Source: an uncultured Bacteroidales bacterium (GTDB lineage Bacteria > Bacteroidota > Bacteroidia > Bacteroidales > UBA932). From it: a DNA stretch of 64,000 bases. The stretch covers positions 1 through 64,000 of the forward strand of contig ONQC01000001.1 of NCBI GenBank assembly GCA_900319855.1, given 5' to 3'. Below, piece after piece: positions 34,560 to 43,998 of the stretch; positions within the stretch are counted from its first letter, which is position 1; each line of letters starts with the position of its first letter. The notes below the pieces were generated by a model. The model saw only the letters and a program-made list of their open reading frames with translations, did no database searches and had not been told where the DNA came from. The position numbers were made by a program, and so were the translations under genes.

Positions 34560-35414
34560 ATGCAATTAGACGGAAGACGCGAAAGCACTAACGTAGAAGA
34601 TCGCCGGAGAAGCGGCGGTGCCATCGCCGGTGGCCTTGGCATCGGAGGCCTTCTCCTCGCAGGTATCATTTACTTGTTGACCGGCCAGCAGGTCGATCCC
34701 AGCCAGCTCGGCATGGGAGCTGCGACCGAGCAGACTGATGTGGAATTCACCCAGGAAGAACAGGAACTGGCCAGCTTCGCCAAGAAGATCCTGGCAGGTA
34801 CCGAAGATATCTGGACGGCTTATTTCCAGGCCAAGGGTCTGGGCGCATACCGGAATCCGACCATGGTGCTGTATACCGGCGCGACACAGTCCGGCTGCGG
34901 TACCGGCAGTGCTTCCATGGGCCCCTTCTACTGCTCTGCGGACGAGTGCCTGTATATCGACCTGAGTTTCTTCAGCTCGATGAAACGCCAGCTGGGCGCG
35001 GACGGTGATTTCGCGTATGCCTATGTCATTGCGCACGAAGTCGGACACCATGTCGAGAACCTGCTCGGCGTGCTGGGCCAGGCCCATCAGCAGATGGCGC
35101 GCATGAGCACGGCCAATGCCAACCGCATGAGCGTGCGCATCGAACTCCTGGCCGACTACCTGGCCGGTGTCTGGGCGCATCACGACAACGAAAATTTCGG
35201 CTCCCTGGAACAGGGCGACCTGGAGGAGGCCATCCATTGTGCCTCGGTGATCGGCGACGATTACCTGCAGAAAAAAGCCCAGGGTTATGCCGTGGAAGAA
35301 AGCTTTACCCACGGTACGGCCCAGCAGCGTGTCAACTGGTTGGCGGCAGGCCTGAAGTCCGGCGATATCCAGCAGGGCCTGAAAATCTTCCAGATGAGCG
35401 ATTCTCAACTGTAA
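34560..35414 (+). CDS. Neutral zinc metallopeptidase, YpfJ family
   Basis: A 284-residue membrane-anchored protein of the YpfJ/UPF0757-like neutral zinc peptidase family. A Gly-rich membrane segment at about 20-42 is followed by an extracytoplasmic domain with cysteine pair (SGCGTGSASMGPFYCSADE), zinc site HEVGHH at about 160-165 and third-ligand region RIELLADYLAGVWAHH. The substrate is unknown. The ATG at 34560 is preferred to an upstream start inside lacI, because the family starts LDGRRESTNVEDRR. It ends 4 nt before the NagB-PIG-L gene. Confidence 0.87.
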   Translation: MQLDGRRESTNVEDRRRSGGAIAGGLGIGGLLLAGIIYLLTGQQVDPSQLGMGAATEQTDVEFTQEEQELASFAKKILAGTEDIWTAYFQAKGLGAYRNPTMVLYTGATQSGCGTGSASMGPFYCSADECLYIDLSFFSSMKRQLGADGDFAYAYVIAHEVGHHVENLLGVLGQAHQQMARMSTANANRMSVRIELLADYLAGVWAHHDNENFGSLEQGDLEEAIHCASVIGDDYLQKKAQGYAVEESFTHGTAQQRVNWLAAGLKSGDIQQGLKIFQMSDSQL

Positions 35415-35418
35415 AAAC

Positions 35419-37353
35419 ATGAAACACTTCACCTTACCAAAGGACGGAGGCCTGATTGAGAAAAATCTTCCCAAGGGCATCCTCCATAGCTATGAAAAGA
35501 TTCGTACGGAGATCTATCCGGATTCGACGGCAGCCAGCGACGTCATCGCCGACCTCGTCATCGATGCGATCCATGAACATGAGCAGAACGTTTCCGGCCG
35601 CCCGTTCAAACTGGGCCTGACCACCGGTGCTTCTCCGGTATCCCTGTACAAGTGGCTGACCCGCCGCTACCAGGAGGGCAAGGTCTCCTTCAAGAATGTC
35701 GAGGTCTTTTCCATCGACGAGTATTACCCGCTCAAGGACCGTCGCGCCACCGGCCGCAACCGCCGGCTGTTCAATGAACTGCTGGACCATGTGGATGTCC
35801 CTGCAGAGCAGATCCACATCCCGGACGCCACCGTACCGCAGGAACAGGTTTCCGAGTATTGCGCCGAATACGAGCGTCAGATCCGCGGGCTGGACTTGCT
35901 GATCATGGGTGTCGGCGAGCGCGGCCAGGTCGCTTTCAACGAGGCCGGCGCCACGGAAAAGAGCCGCACCCGCACGGTCCGTCTCTCCTACCAGTCCCGT
36001 AAGCGCCAGGCCCGCAATTTCGGCGGCGACGTGAAGGTGACGCCCGAGAACGCCATCACCATCGGCATCGATACGATGATGAGCGCCAAGCGGATCATCC
36101 TGATGTCCTGGGGAGAAGAGAAAGCCGAAGCTGTCAAGGCTGTGGCCGAGGGCTCGGTCAATCCGGCCTTTGCCGCTTCCTTCCTGCAGAAGCATGACAA
36201 TATCTCCTACTATGTCGACGAGACCTCCGGCAGCCTGCTGACCCGCGTGGTTGCGCCGTGGCTGGTCGGACCGTGCGAATGGACGCCGAAGTTCATCCGC
36301 AAGGCCGTCGTCTGGCTCTGCCAGACCGTCCACAAGCCGATCCTCAAGCTGACCATGCAGGATTACCTGGAGAACTCCCTGGGCGAACTCCTCGACCAGT
36401 TTGGTCCTTTCGATAAGATCAACATCGACGTCTTCAACGACCTCCAGCATACGATTTCCGGCTGGCCGGGCGGCAAACCGAATGCCGATGACGCGACCCG
36501 TCCCGTCAAGTCCAAGCCGTTCCCGAAGACCGTGCTGATCTTCTCGCCGCATCCGGACGATGACGTGATCTCGATGGGCGGTACCTTCATCCGCCTGGTC
36601 CAGCAGGGCCACAATGTCCACGTCGCCTATGAGACCTCCGGCAACGTGGCGGTCCATGATGATGTCGTTCTCCAGCACATGGATGCCGCATACCAGCTCG
36701 GTTTCGCGGACAAGTTCGCCGAGGCCAAGGCCTTGGTGGAGAGCAAGGTGCCGGGCATGCCCGAACCGCGGGCCCTTCTCGAGATGAAGGGCGCGATCCG
36801 GCGCAGCGAAGCCCGGAGCGCCGTCCGCTCTTTCGGCCTGAACGATGACACCAACGCGCATTTCCTCAACCTCCCGTTCTATGAATCCGGCGGCATCAAG
36901 AAGAATCCGCGTACCCAGGCCGATGTCGACATCATCAAAGATTTGCTGAAAAAACTCAAACCGGACCAGATCTACATGGCCGGCGACCTGGCCGACCCGC
37001 ATGGAACCCACCGCGTCTGCACCGAAGCGGCCCTCGAAGCCGTCGAGCAGCTCAAGGCGGAGGGAGAGGACTGGCTGAACCAGACCAACATTTGGCTGTA
37101 CCGCGGTGCGTGGATGGAATGGGAGCTGGGACGCGTGGACATGGCCGTTCCGCTGAGCCCGGACGAGCTCATCATGAAGCGCCACGCCATCTTCCGCCAT
37201 CTCTCCCAGAAGGACATCGTGCCTTTCCCGGGCGACGACCCGCGCGAGTTCTGGCAGCGTGCCGAAGAGCGTACGCAGAACACCGCCCGCCTGTATGACG
37301 AACTCGGTATGGCGGAATACCAGGCCATCGAGGTCTTCCTCAAATTGTGTTAA
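35419..37353 (+). CDS. NagB-like / PIG-L deacetylase fusion with altered deaminase site
   Basis: A 644-residue two-domain protein. Residues about 15-285 match glucosamine-6-phosphate deaminase, residues about 365-640 a PIG-L-type zinc deacetylase. In the first domain Asp100 (FSIDEYYPL) is kept, but the catalytic loop reads GERGQVAFNEAG (166-177), with Arg168 and Gln170 where active NagB has Asp141 and His143. In the second domain the zinc motif HPDDD (378-382) and DPHGTHR (526-532) are intact. Long Bacteroidales NagB proteins have this fusion. The likely activity is deacetylation of an N-acetylated sugar, with the NagB part structural or sugar-binding; that is inference. A canonical nagB follows. 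Confidence 0.88.
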   Translation: MKHFTLPKDGGLIEKNLPKGILHSYEKIRTEIYPDSTAASDVIADLVIDAIHEHEQNVSGRPFKLGLTTGASPVSLYKWLTRRYQEGKVSFKNVEVFSIDEYYPLKDRRATGRNRRLFNELLDHVDVPAEQIHIPDATVPQEQVSEYCAEYERQIRGLDLLIMGVGERGQVAFNEAGATEKSRTRTVRLSYQSRKRQARNFGGDVKVTPENAITIGIDTMMSAKRIILMSWGEEKAEAVKAVAEGSVNPAFAASFLQKHDNISYYVDETSGSLLTRVVAPWLVGPCEWTPKFIRKAVVWLCQTVHKPILKLTMQDYLENSLGELLDQFGPFDKINIDVFNDLQHTISGWPGGKPNADDATRPVKSKPFPKTVLIFSPHPDDDVISMGGTFIRLVQQGHNVHVAYETSGNVAVHDDVVLQHMDAAYQLGFADKFAEAKALVESKVPGMPEPRALLEMKGAIRRSEARSAVRSFGLNDDTNAHFLNLPFYESGGIKKNPRTQADVDIIKDLLKKLKPDQIYMAGDLADPHGTHRVCTEAALEAVEQLKAEGEDWLNQTNIWLYRGAWMEWELGRVDMAVPLSPDELIMKRHAIFRHLSQKDIVPFPGDDPREFWQRAEERTQNTARLYDELGMAEYQAIEVFLKLC

Positions 37354-37397
37354 CCCCCCTGGGCCGCAGGCCCTGAAACATAAAACGAAAGAACAAA

Positions 37398-38192
37398 ATG
37401 AAAGTCATTATCCGAAACAACTCCGCCGAGGGCTCCCTGTGGGCTGCCCATTACATCGCCGGCAAGATCCGGGAGAAAGCCGCCCGTACCGACAAGCCCT
37501 TCGTCCTCGGTCTCTGCACCGGTTCCACCCCCATTGAGACCTATGCCGAACTGATCCGCATGGTCAAGGCCGGTGAACTCAGTTTCAAGAACGTCATTTC
37601 GTTCAACATGGACGAGTACGTGGGTCTTCCGGAAAGCCATCCGGAGAGCTACCACAGCTTCATGCACCGGTATCTGTTCGACCATATCGATGAGCCGGCG
37701 GAGAACATCCATATCCTCAATGGCAACGCCAAGGATACTGTCGCGGAATGCGCGGCTTATGAGGAAGCGATCGTCAAGGCAGGTGGTTTCGACCTGTTCC
37801 TCGGCGGCGTCGGCGAAGACGGCCATATCGCCTTCAACGAGCCCTTCTCCTCCCTGGAATCCCGCACCCGCGTCGTGACCCTGACCCAGGACACCCGCGA
37901 AGTCAACGCCCGTTTCTTCGACGGCGACTTCAACCAGGTTCCGAAGCAGGCCCTGACCGTCGGTGTCGCGACCGTCTTGAGCTCCAAGGAGGTCGTCATC
38001 CTCGCTTTCGGTTCCAAGAAAGCCCGTGCCCTCAAGGATGCGATCGAAGGTCCGATGTCCCACTATTGCACCCTCAGCGGCCTGCAGGGCCATCCGGCCG
38101 GCACGATCGTCTGCGACGAGAATTCCGTCGGTGAACTGAAGGTCAATTCCTACCGCTACTTCAAAGCGGTTGAAGAGGCTGAGAATCTCTAG
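37398..38192 (+). CDS. nagB: Glucosamine-6-phosphate deaminase
   Basis: A 264-residue enzyme converting glucosamine-6-phosphate to fructose-6-phosphate and ammonia. All catalytic residues fall at E. coli numbering: Asp72 (NMDEYVGL), Asp141 and His143 (VGEDGHIAFNEP), Glu148. It follows the NagB-PIG-L gene by 44 nt, a gap that contains a small GGGCC-GCA-GGCCC hairpin. Its stop codon overlaps that of convergent rodA: the palindrome CTAG at 38189-38192 supplies TAG to both. Confidence 0.96.
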   Translation: MKVIIRNNSAEGSLWAAHYIAGKIREKAARTDKPFVLGLCTGSTPIETYAELIRMVKAGELSFKNVISFNMDEYVGLPESHPESYHSFMHRYLFDHIDEPAENIHILNGNAKDTVAECAAYEEAIVKAGGFDLFLGGVGEDGHIAFNEPFSSLESRTRVVTLTQDTREVNARFFDGDFNQVPKQALTVGVATVLSSKEVVILAFGSKKARALKDAIEGPMSHYCTLSGLQGHPAGTIVCDENSVGELKVNSYRYFKAVEEAENL

Positions 38193-39715
38193 AAATACTT
38201 CTTCTCTTCGTGGTCGAGCACCACGAAGATGAAGATCAGGATCGTGAAAGCCCACAGCGATGAGCCGCCATAGCTCATCATGGGCAGCGGGATACCGATG
38301 ACCGGCATCAGGCCGATGGTCATCCCGATATTGATAAACAGATGCATGAACAGGCAGCTGGCGACGCAGTATCCGTAGATGCGGGTAAAGTGTTCCCGGC
38401 TGCGTTCTGCATCCAGGAGGATCCGCCAGATCAGCATGACATACAGGAGGATGACGACCAGGCAGCCGACGAATCCCCATTCTTCACCGACGGTGCAGAA
38501 GATGAAGTCGGTGCTCTGCTCCGGCACGAAGCCGTAGGTGGTCTGCGTCCCGTTGAGGAAGCCTTTTCCGGTCAGTCCGCCCGATCCGATGGCAATCATG
38601 CTCTGGTTGACGTTATAGCCCACGCCGGCCGGATCCTCCTTCATGCCCAGCAAGACCTCGATGCGTTTGCGCTGGTGGTCCTGCAGGATGTCATTGAAGA
38701 TGAAATCCGCCGAGAACACCATGACCACACCGGCCAGCCAGCCCAGCACGGAGAACAGCAGGAAACGGCTCTTTCTCCGGTAGGCGGCCATCAGCAGGAA
38801 GGGAATGGCAATCAACCCGGAACCGATCAGGAAATACAGGGGCTTGATCTTCAGCAGGAAAGACCAGGAGGAAGCCTGGCGGATGCTCATCTCGACCGAG
38901 GGGTCGACGCTGCCCAGCAAACCGGCGCCGGGAATCAGCTGCTCCGTCAGGAAGGACCACAGCCGGGGGAAGAGGGCCATGACGAGGACATACAATCCGC
39001 CCCAAAGCAGGAATTTCCAGCCCTGGTGGCTATGGAACACGTTGAACAGCAGGATCAATCCGGCCAGGGTCAGAATCGCCGTGTAGGGCGACGCCGTGAG
39101 GGTCAGGATGAAGATCAGGATCGCCAGGCCGATGACCGTCAGGAACCAGCCGGACAGGCCCTCGCGGTACAGCATGAAGATAAAGCCGACATAGACCAGG
39201 GCCGAACCGGTCTCGCTCTCGCCCAGGATGACCAGCATCGGCAGGCCGATGACGGCGGCGACCGTCAGGAAATCCTTGAGCTGCGTGATCTTGAAATTGG
39301 GCCGGCTCATTACGTAAGCCAGCAGCAGCGAGGTCGTGATCTTGGAGACCTCCGCCGGCTGGAACCGCACGGGCCCGAACTCGAACCAGGACCGGGAGCC
39401 CTTGACTTCGACCCCCAGGAAAATGACGGCAACGAGCAAAAACAGGACGCCGATGTACAAAGGGATCGAGGCGCCTTCCCAGATGCGCGGGGGCAGGACG
39501 AAGACGATCAGGCCGGCCAGCCCGAAAGCGGTCAGGATCCAGACGAACTGCTTGCCGCTGCGGGAGGTCCAGGACAGGATGCTCTCGGGGTCGGAGGAGT
39601 GGATGGAGGCGTAGATGTTGACAAAGCCGATGAGGACCAGGAGCAGGTAGATCATTACCAGCTTCCAGTCGAAGCTCTGCTTCATCGATCGGGCCTTGAA
39701 CGTCTCCTCTACCAT
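38189..39715 (-). CDS. rodA: Peptidoglycan glycosyltransferase RodA
   Basis: A 508-residue SEDS-family membrane protein polymerising lipid II in the elongasome. About ten membrane segments; typical stretches are RSWFEFGPVRFQPAEVSKI and the C-terminal GYNVNQSMIAIGSGGLTGKG, PEQSTDFIFCTVGEEWGF and GIPLPMMSYGGSS. An extra loop of about 100 residues between them makes it longer than E. coli RodA (370), as in other Bacteroidales. The ATG at 39715 is 3 nt below the PBP2 stop; an internal Met (39685) is possible. Last gene of the rod operon. Confidence 0.94.
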   Translation of the reverse strand: MVEETFKARSMKQSFDWKLVMIYLLLVLIGFVNIYASIHSSDPESILSWTSRSGKQFVWILTAFGLAGLIVFVLPPRIWEGASIPLYIGVLFLLVAVIFLGVEVKGSRSWFEFGPVRFQPAEVSKITTSLLLAYVMSRPNFKITQLKDFLTVAAVIGLPMLVILGESETGSALVYVGFIFMLYREGLSGWFLTVIGLAILIFILTLTASPYTAILTLAGLILLFNVFHSHQGWKFLLWGGLYVLVMALFPRLWSFLTEQLIPGAGLLGSVDPSVEMSIRQASSWSFLLKIKPLYFLIGSGLIAIPFLLMAAYRRKSRFLLFSVLGWLAGVVMVFSADFIFNDILQDHQRKRIEVLLGMKEDPAGVGYNVNQSMIAIGSGGLTGKGFLNGTQTTYGFVPEQSTDFIFCTVGEEWGFVGCLVVILLYVMLIWRILLDAERSREHFTRIYGYCVASCLFMHLFINIGMTIGLMPVIGIPLPMMSYGGSSLWAFTILIFIFVVLDHEEKKYF

Positions 39716-39718
39716 GGG

Positions 39719-41572
39719 CTAATCGGTTTTTACGCGGGACATCAGGTTGCCTTCCAGGACGCGCTGCTCGACGGCCTTGCGGGCCGGCGTGTCGGCGATT
39801 TCCCCTTTGAGGTATTTCTCGACCATCAGGGACGCGATCGGAACGGCCCAGGTGGCGCCGAAGCCGCCGTTCTCGACATAGACGGCGATGGCGATCTTCG
39901 GGTCGTCTTTCGGGGCGAAGCAGATGAAGACGGAGTTGTCGGCGCCGCGCGGGTTCTGCGCCGTGCCGGTCTTTCCGCAGATTTCCAGTCCGTCGACATG
40001 GGCTGCCCAGGCGGTACCGCCCATACCCGGGCCGCTGTTGACCGCCCGCCACATGCCCTGGATGACTTTCTTGTACTGGGTCGTGTCGACCATCGTGTAC
40101 TGGCGTTCCTTGTATTTGGGATCGAGCGTGATCCCTTCGGATTCCTTGACGATGTGCGGGATGTAATAATACCCGCGGTTGGCGACGGTGGCAGCCAGGT
40201 TGGCAATCTGCATCGGGGTCACGCCGACCTCGCCCTGTCCGATGGAAATGGACTTGATGGTGTTGAATTTCCATCCGCCCAATTCTTTCTTGTACAGGCG
40301 GTTATATAGTTTTGACGACGGAATGGTCCCGCCCAGTTCAGAAGGGAAGTCGCTGCCGAGTTTACGACCGAAGCCCATGCTCTCCACATATTCGTGCCAC
40401 TTGTCCAGGGCCGCGTCCATGTCGGGGTATTTCGGGTTCTCGAGGATATCCCGCAGGGCGAAGGTGAAATATGAGTTGCAGGACATCATGATCGCCTCCT
40501 CGAGATTGATCGGGGACTTGTGGCCGTGGCACCCGGGCCGGTGGTCCGCCAGGGGGTAGCCGTGGGCGCAGGGGAACATGCTTTCCGGACGGAGGGTGCC
40601 TTCCTGGAGGCCGATCAGTCCGTTGACCAGCTTGAAAACCGAGCCGGGCGGATACGGAGCCTGGACCGCGCGGTTGAACATCGGCTTGTAGGGGTCGTTC
40701 ATGATTTCGCGGTAGTGCCGGTTGAAGTCCGCCAGCTGGCTGACGTCGATGCCCGGACTGGAGATCATGGCCAGGATCTCCCCGCTGCCCGGTTCGATGG
40801 CTACGACGCTGCCGACCTTGTTCTGCATCAGCTGCTGGCCGTATTGCTGCAGCTCCGCGTCGATGGTGGTGACGATGTCGTGACCCGGGATGGCTTCCTT
40901 GTCCATCTCGCCGTCCTTGTAGGGCTGTTCGATCTGGTTGTGGGAGTTGCGCAGGTAGATGTGGTAGCCCTTGACGCCGCGCAGGTCCTTTTCCCGCGCC
41001 GCCTCGATGCCGGTGCGGCCGGCGTAGTCGCCGGAGCGGTACTCATCCGGATGGGCCTTGATGTAAGAAGCGTCCACTTCGGATACATAGCCCAGCAGGT
41101 TGCCGCCGGCGTTGACGGGATAGTCGCGGATGCTTCGGACCTGCCCCTTGAAACCGGGGAAACTGTACTGCACTTCGGCGAAGCGGTTGTAGGTCTCGGT
41201 AGAAATCTGGCGCAGCAGGGTCATGGACTGGAAACCGATGCGTTTGCGGTTGCGCTGGTATTCGGCCATCTTGTCCCGCAGGAAAGTGACCGACGTATCC
41301 AGGACCTGGGCTAGCAGGAGGGTGTCGAAAGCCTTGACCTCCCGGGGGGTAACGAGGATGTCATACGCCACCTTGTTACCCACGATGATCGTCCCGTTGC
41401 GGTCGTACAGGACCCCGCGGGTCGGATAGATGATCTCATAGACCATCGAGTTGTTCTCCGCGCTGATCTTGTAGGTGTCATCGACGATCTGGATGTAGAA
41501 GATCTTGGCCAGCAGGATGCCGGCCACGGCGGTCAGGCCGATGAGCAGCTTGTTTTTGCGGGAGAGTTCCAT
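39719..41572 (-). CDS. mrdA: Penicillin-binding protein 2
   Basis: A 617-residue class B transpeptidase that works with RodA in side-wall synthesis. One N-terminal membrane helix (LLIGLTAVAGILLAKIF), a pedestal domain (TRGVLYDRNGTIIVGN, FKGQVRSIRDYPVNAGGN), then the transpeptidase domain with SxxK in PPGSVFKLVNG, SxN in SCNSYF and KTGTAQNP. All three active-site motifs are present. 6 nt downstream of mreD. Confidence 0.95.
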   Translation of the reverse strand: MELSRKNKLLIGLTAVAGILLAKIFYIQIVDDTYKISAENNSMVYEIIYPTRGVLYDRNGTIIVGNKVAYDILVTPREVKAFDTLLLAQVLDTSVTFLRDKMAEYQRNRKRIGFQSMTLLRQISTETYNRFAEVQYSFPGFKGQVRSIRDYPVNAGGNLLGYVSEVDASYIKAHPDEYRSGDYAGRTGIEAAREKDLRGVKGYHIYLRNSHNQIEQPYKDGEMDKEAIPGHDIVTTIDAELQQYGQQLMQNKVGSVVAIEPGSGEILAMISSPGIDVSQLADFNRHYREIMNDPYKPMFNRAVQAPYPPGSVFKLVNGLIGLQEGTLRPESMFPCAHGYPLADHRPGCHGHKSPINLEEAIMMSCNSYFTFALRDILENPKYPDMDAALDKWHEYVESMGFGRKLGSDFPSELGGTIPSSKLYNRLYKKELGGWKFNTIKSISIGQGEVGVTPMQIANLAATVANRGYYYIPHIVKESEGITLDPKYKERQYTMVDTTQYKKVIQGMWRAVNSGPGMGGTAWAAHVDGLEICGKTGTAQNPRGADNSVFICFAPKDDPKIAIAVYVENGGFGATWAVPIASLMVEKYLKGEIADTPARKAVEQRVLEGNLMSRVKTD

Positions 41573-41578
41573 GGGCGC

Positions 41579-42088
41579 CTACCTTCTGTCATCCGGCATC
41601 AGCATGTCCACGACCGCCACGCCCAGGAGCATGCCGGCGGCCAGGGATACCGCGAAACGGATGAGGTTGAACAGCCACGGCCGGGTGGCGGCCCCGTCGG
41701 CCCACAGATAGATGACCAGGAACAGGGACAGGACCAGGAACAGTGCGAAGAGCACTTTCGGCAGTCCGTATTTCCGGATGGAAAAGTCTTCTCCCCGGAC
41801 GACCAGTTCCTCACCGAAGATGAAGTCGCAGATGCTGCGGCGCAGCAGGGCGACGGGCAGCAGGGCGACGGTGTTGATGCCCAGGGCGCCTTCGGCGATC
41901 AGGTCGACGGACAGTCCGGTGGCGAAGGCGATCAGCAGGGCAGCGGCCGTCTTAACCTTCGTCGGCAGGCAGAGCACCAGTGTCGGCAGCAGGGTCAGCA
42001 TCAGGTAGGGCGTGAGATGCAAGTAATTGCAAATCAGCATCTGCGCCGCGACAAGCAGGATGTACAGGACCAGGAAGTTGTTTTTCAT
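41579..42088 (-). CDS. mreD: Rod shape-determining protein MreD
   Basis: A 169-residue membrane protein with five or six hydrophobic segments, weakly conserved in sequence as is usual for MreD. Identification rests on topology and on position: it overlaps mreC by 4 nt and precedes PBP2. The motif FATGLSVDLIAEGALGINT resembles the family's conserved Gly-x-x-x-D stretch. Confidence 0.88.
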   Translation of the reverse strand: MKNNFLVLYILLVAAQMLICNYLHLTPYLMLTLLPTLVLCLPTKVKTAAALLIAFATGLSVDLIAEGALGINTVALLPVALLRRSICDFIFGEELVVRGEDFSIRKYGLPKVLFALFLVLSLFLVIYLWADGAATRPWLFNLIRFAVSLAAGMLLGVAVVDMLMPDDRR

Positions 42089-42915
42089 GGCTGCACCTCC
42101 TCTTCTTCCAGGGTTTCGATTTCCTGACGGCCTACGTTGTTGACCAGGGTGACGTAGCGGACGGCGCCGACATCCTGGAGCAACCGGACGTTGATGTCAT
42201 AGGTCGCACCGTTGACGATGCGGGATTCTCCAGTCAGGCCGATCGGGATGTCGGCCGGAAAGATGGAGGAGAAGCCGCTCGTGTAGACCGTATCTCCGGG
42301 CGCGAACTTGTACTGCAGCGGGATTTCCTTGAGGATGGCACCGCCGGACGTCTTCCCGTCCCAGACCAGCGGTCCGACCGCCCCTTCCCGGCCGAGCCGG
42401 GCGCTGAGGCTGAAATCGGTGTTCATGAAGGACAGCGCATAGGAGTAATGCTTGCCGACGGCATCGACGATGCCGACCACCCCGTCGTTGGTGATGATGC
42501 CGGAGTGCGGCACGACGCCGTCTTCGGACCCCTGCCCGATAATCAGGTAGTTGTGCTGTTTGTTGCGGCTGATCTTGACGATGGTGGCGCTCATGTAGTG
42601 GAAACCTCCGATGTCTTCGAAACTGCGGGTGAGGGAGTCGCGTTTGGCTTCTTCCGCGTCATGCCGCCAGGCGAGCAGTTCCTGGGTCAGCGCGAAGTTC
42701 TGCGCGGCCAGCTGTTCGTTGGCCTGTTTGAGGGAGAAGTAATACTTGACGGACTCCGATCCGCCCCAGACTTTGGCCATGAAGGCGTGCGCCCCCTTGG
42801 TGATGAAGAAGTCCTGGGCTTTTCCGGAGCGCAGCATACCCAATGCAGCAACCTCCAGGATGATGAAGATTGCTGCGTTGAAAAGGATGGTTATGATCTT
42901 TCCCGGTTTCCTCAT
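42085..42915 (-). CDS. mreC: Rod shape-determining protein MreC
   Basis: A 276-residue bitopic protein that links MreB to the periplasmic synthesis machinery. A membrane helix at about 8-26 is followed by a coiled-coil stretch (ESVKYYFSLKQANEQLAAQN) and the beta-barrel domain (DGVVPHSGIITNDGVVGIVD, GDTVYTSGFSSIFPADIPIG). Its start overlaps the mreB stop by one base (TAATG). Confidence 0.94.
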   Translation of the reverse strand: MRKPGKIITILFNAAIFIILEVAALGMLRSGKAQDFFITKGAHAFMAKVWGGSESVKYYFSLKQANEQLAAQNFALTQELLAWRHDAEEAKRDSLTRSFEDIGGFHYMSATIVKISRNKQHNYLIIGQGSEDGVVPHSGIITNDGVVGIVDAVGKHYSYALSFMNTDFSLSARLGREGAVGPLVWDGKTSGGAILKEIPLQYKFAPGDTVYTSGFSSIFPADIPIGLTGESRIVNGATYDINVRLLQDVGAVRYVTLVNNVGRQEIETLEEEEVQP

Positions 42916-43937
42916 TACCGCTTGAGGAAGGAGTAGTTGGCAGCGTTCTTAAGGGCGATGCACGTACCGCGGGCCACCGCGCGGAGCGGGTCTTCGGCGA
43001 CGTGGAACTGGATGTTGACCTTCTCGGTAAAGCGCTGGGCCAGACCGCGGAGCAGGGCGCCGCCGCCGGACAGGTAGATGCCGTTCTCGACGATGTCGGA
43101 GTAGAGCTCCGGCGGGGTCTGCTCGAGGACATGGAGGATCGAGGACTCGATCTTCGCGATGCTCTTGTCGAGGCAATGGGCAATTTCCTGGTAGGTGACG
43201 CGGGCCTCCACCGGGTGCGCGGTCATCAGGTTCGGACCCCGGACGATGAACGGCTCCGGCTCGTCGTCGAGCTGCGGGATGACCGCGCCGACGCCGATCT
43301 TGATCTTTTCGGCGGTGATTTCACCGACCTTGATGTTGTGCTGCTGGCGGAGATAATACTGGATGTCGCTGGTCAGTTCGTCGCCTGCGGTCTTGATGCT
43401 CTCCTGGACGACGATGCCGCCCAGGGAGATGACGGCGATCTCAGCGGTACCGCCACCGATGTCGACGACCATGTTGCCCTTCGGGGCTTCCACGTCCAGG
43501 CCGATACCGAGGGCCGCGGCCATCGGTTCGAAAATCAGGTAGACGTCGCGGCCGCCGGCGTGCTCGGAGGAGTCACGGACGGCGCGGATCTCGACTTCCG
43601 TGGAGCCGGAAGGGATGCCGACGACGATCTTCAGGTTCGGACTGAATATGCTGCGGTGCTTGCTGTTGACTTGCTTGATGAAGCCGCGGATCATCATTTC
43701 GGCGGCATTGAAGTCGGCGATGACGCCGTCTTTCAGCGGCCGGACGGTCTTGATGCCCGGGTTGATACGCTCATGCATCAGCTTGGCCTTCTGGCCGATG
43801 GCGATGCACTTGCCGGTATTGTTGTCGATGGCGACGATGCTCGGCTCGTCCAGCACGATCTGGTCATTCTGGAAAATGACGGTGTTGGCGGTTCCGAGGT
43901 CGATGGCCAATTCTTGGGTAAAGAAGCCGAATGCCAT
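42915..43937 (-). CDS. mreB: Rod shape-determining protein MreB
   Basis: A 340-residue actin-like protein forming membrane filaments that guide cell-wall elongation. ATP-binding motifs LAIDLGTANTVI (phosphate 1), VVDIGGGTAEIAVISLGG (phosphate 2) and IYLSGGGALLRGLAQ (adenosine) are intact. The ATG at 43937 is chosen because MAFGFF starts the family; an upstream extension (KKYCIHRKNLVRKN) lies in the promoter leader. First gene of the mreBCD-pbp2-rodA operon. Confidence 0.97.
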   Translation of the reverse strand: MAFGFFTQELAIDLGTANTVIFQNDQIVLDEPSIVAIDNNTGKCIAIGQKAKLMHERINPGIKTVRPLKDGVIADFNAAEMMIRGFIKQVNSKHRSIFSPNLKIVVGIPSGSTEVEIRAVRDSSEHAGGRDVYLIFEPMAAALGIGLDVEAPKGNMVVDIGGGTAEIAVISLGGIVVQESIKTAGDELTSDIQYYLRQQHNIKVGEITAEKIKIGVGAVIPQLDDEPEPFIVRGPNLMTAHPVEARVTYQEIAHCLDKSIAKIESSILHVLEQTPPELYSDIVENGIYLSGGGALLRGLAQRFTEKVNIQFHVAEDPLRAVARGTCIALKNAANYSFLKR

Positions 43938-43979
43938 ATTTTTTCTTACAAGGTTTTTTCTGTGAATACAATATTTCTT

Positions 43980-43987
43980 CAAAGGTA
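43980..43987 (-). promoter_or_regulatory. -7 element of the mreB operon
   Basis: TACCTTTG on the minus strand, about 43 nt before the mreB ATG. The start of the opposite ispD promoter lies 12 bp away, so the two polymerases could not bind at once. Confidence 0.6.
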
Positions 43988-43998
43988 CGAATTTTTCT

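Noticed and set aside
38342-40309. A 655-codon plus-strand frame opposite rodA and PBP2
   Set aside because: Gln/Asp/Gly-rich shadow; the minus strand encodes RodA and PBP2 with intact motifs.
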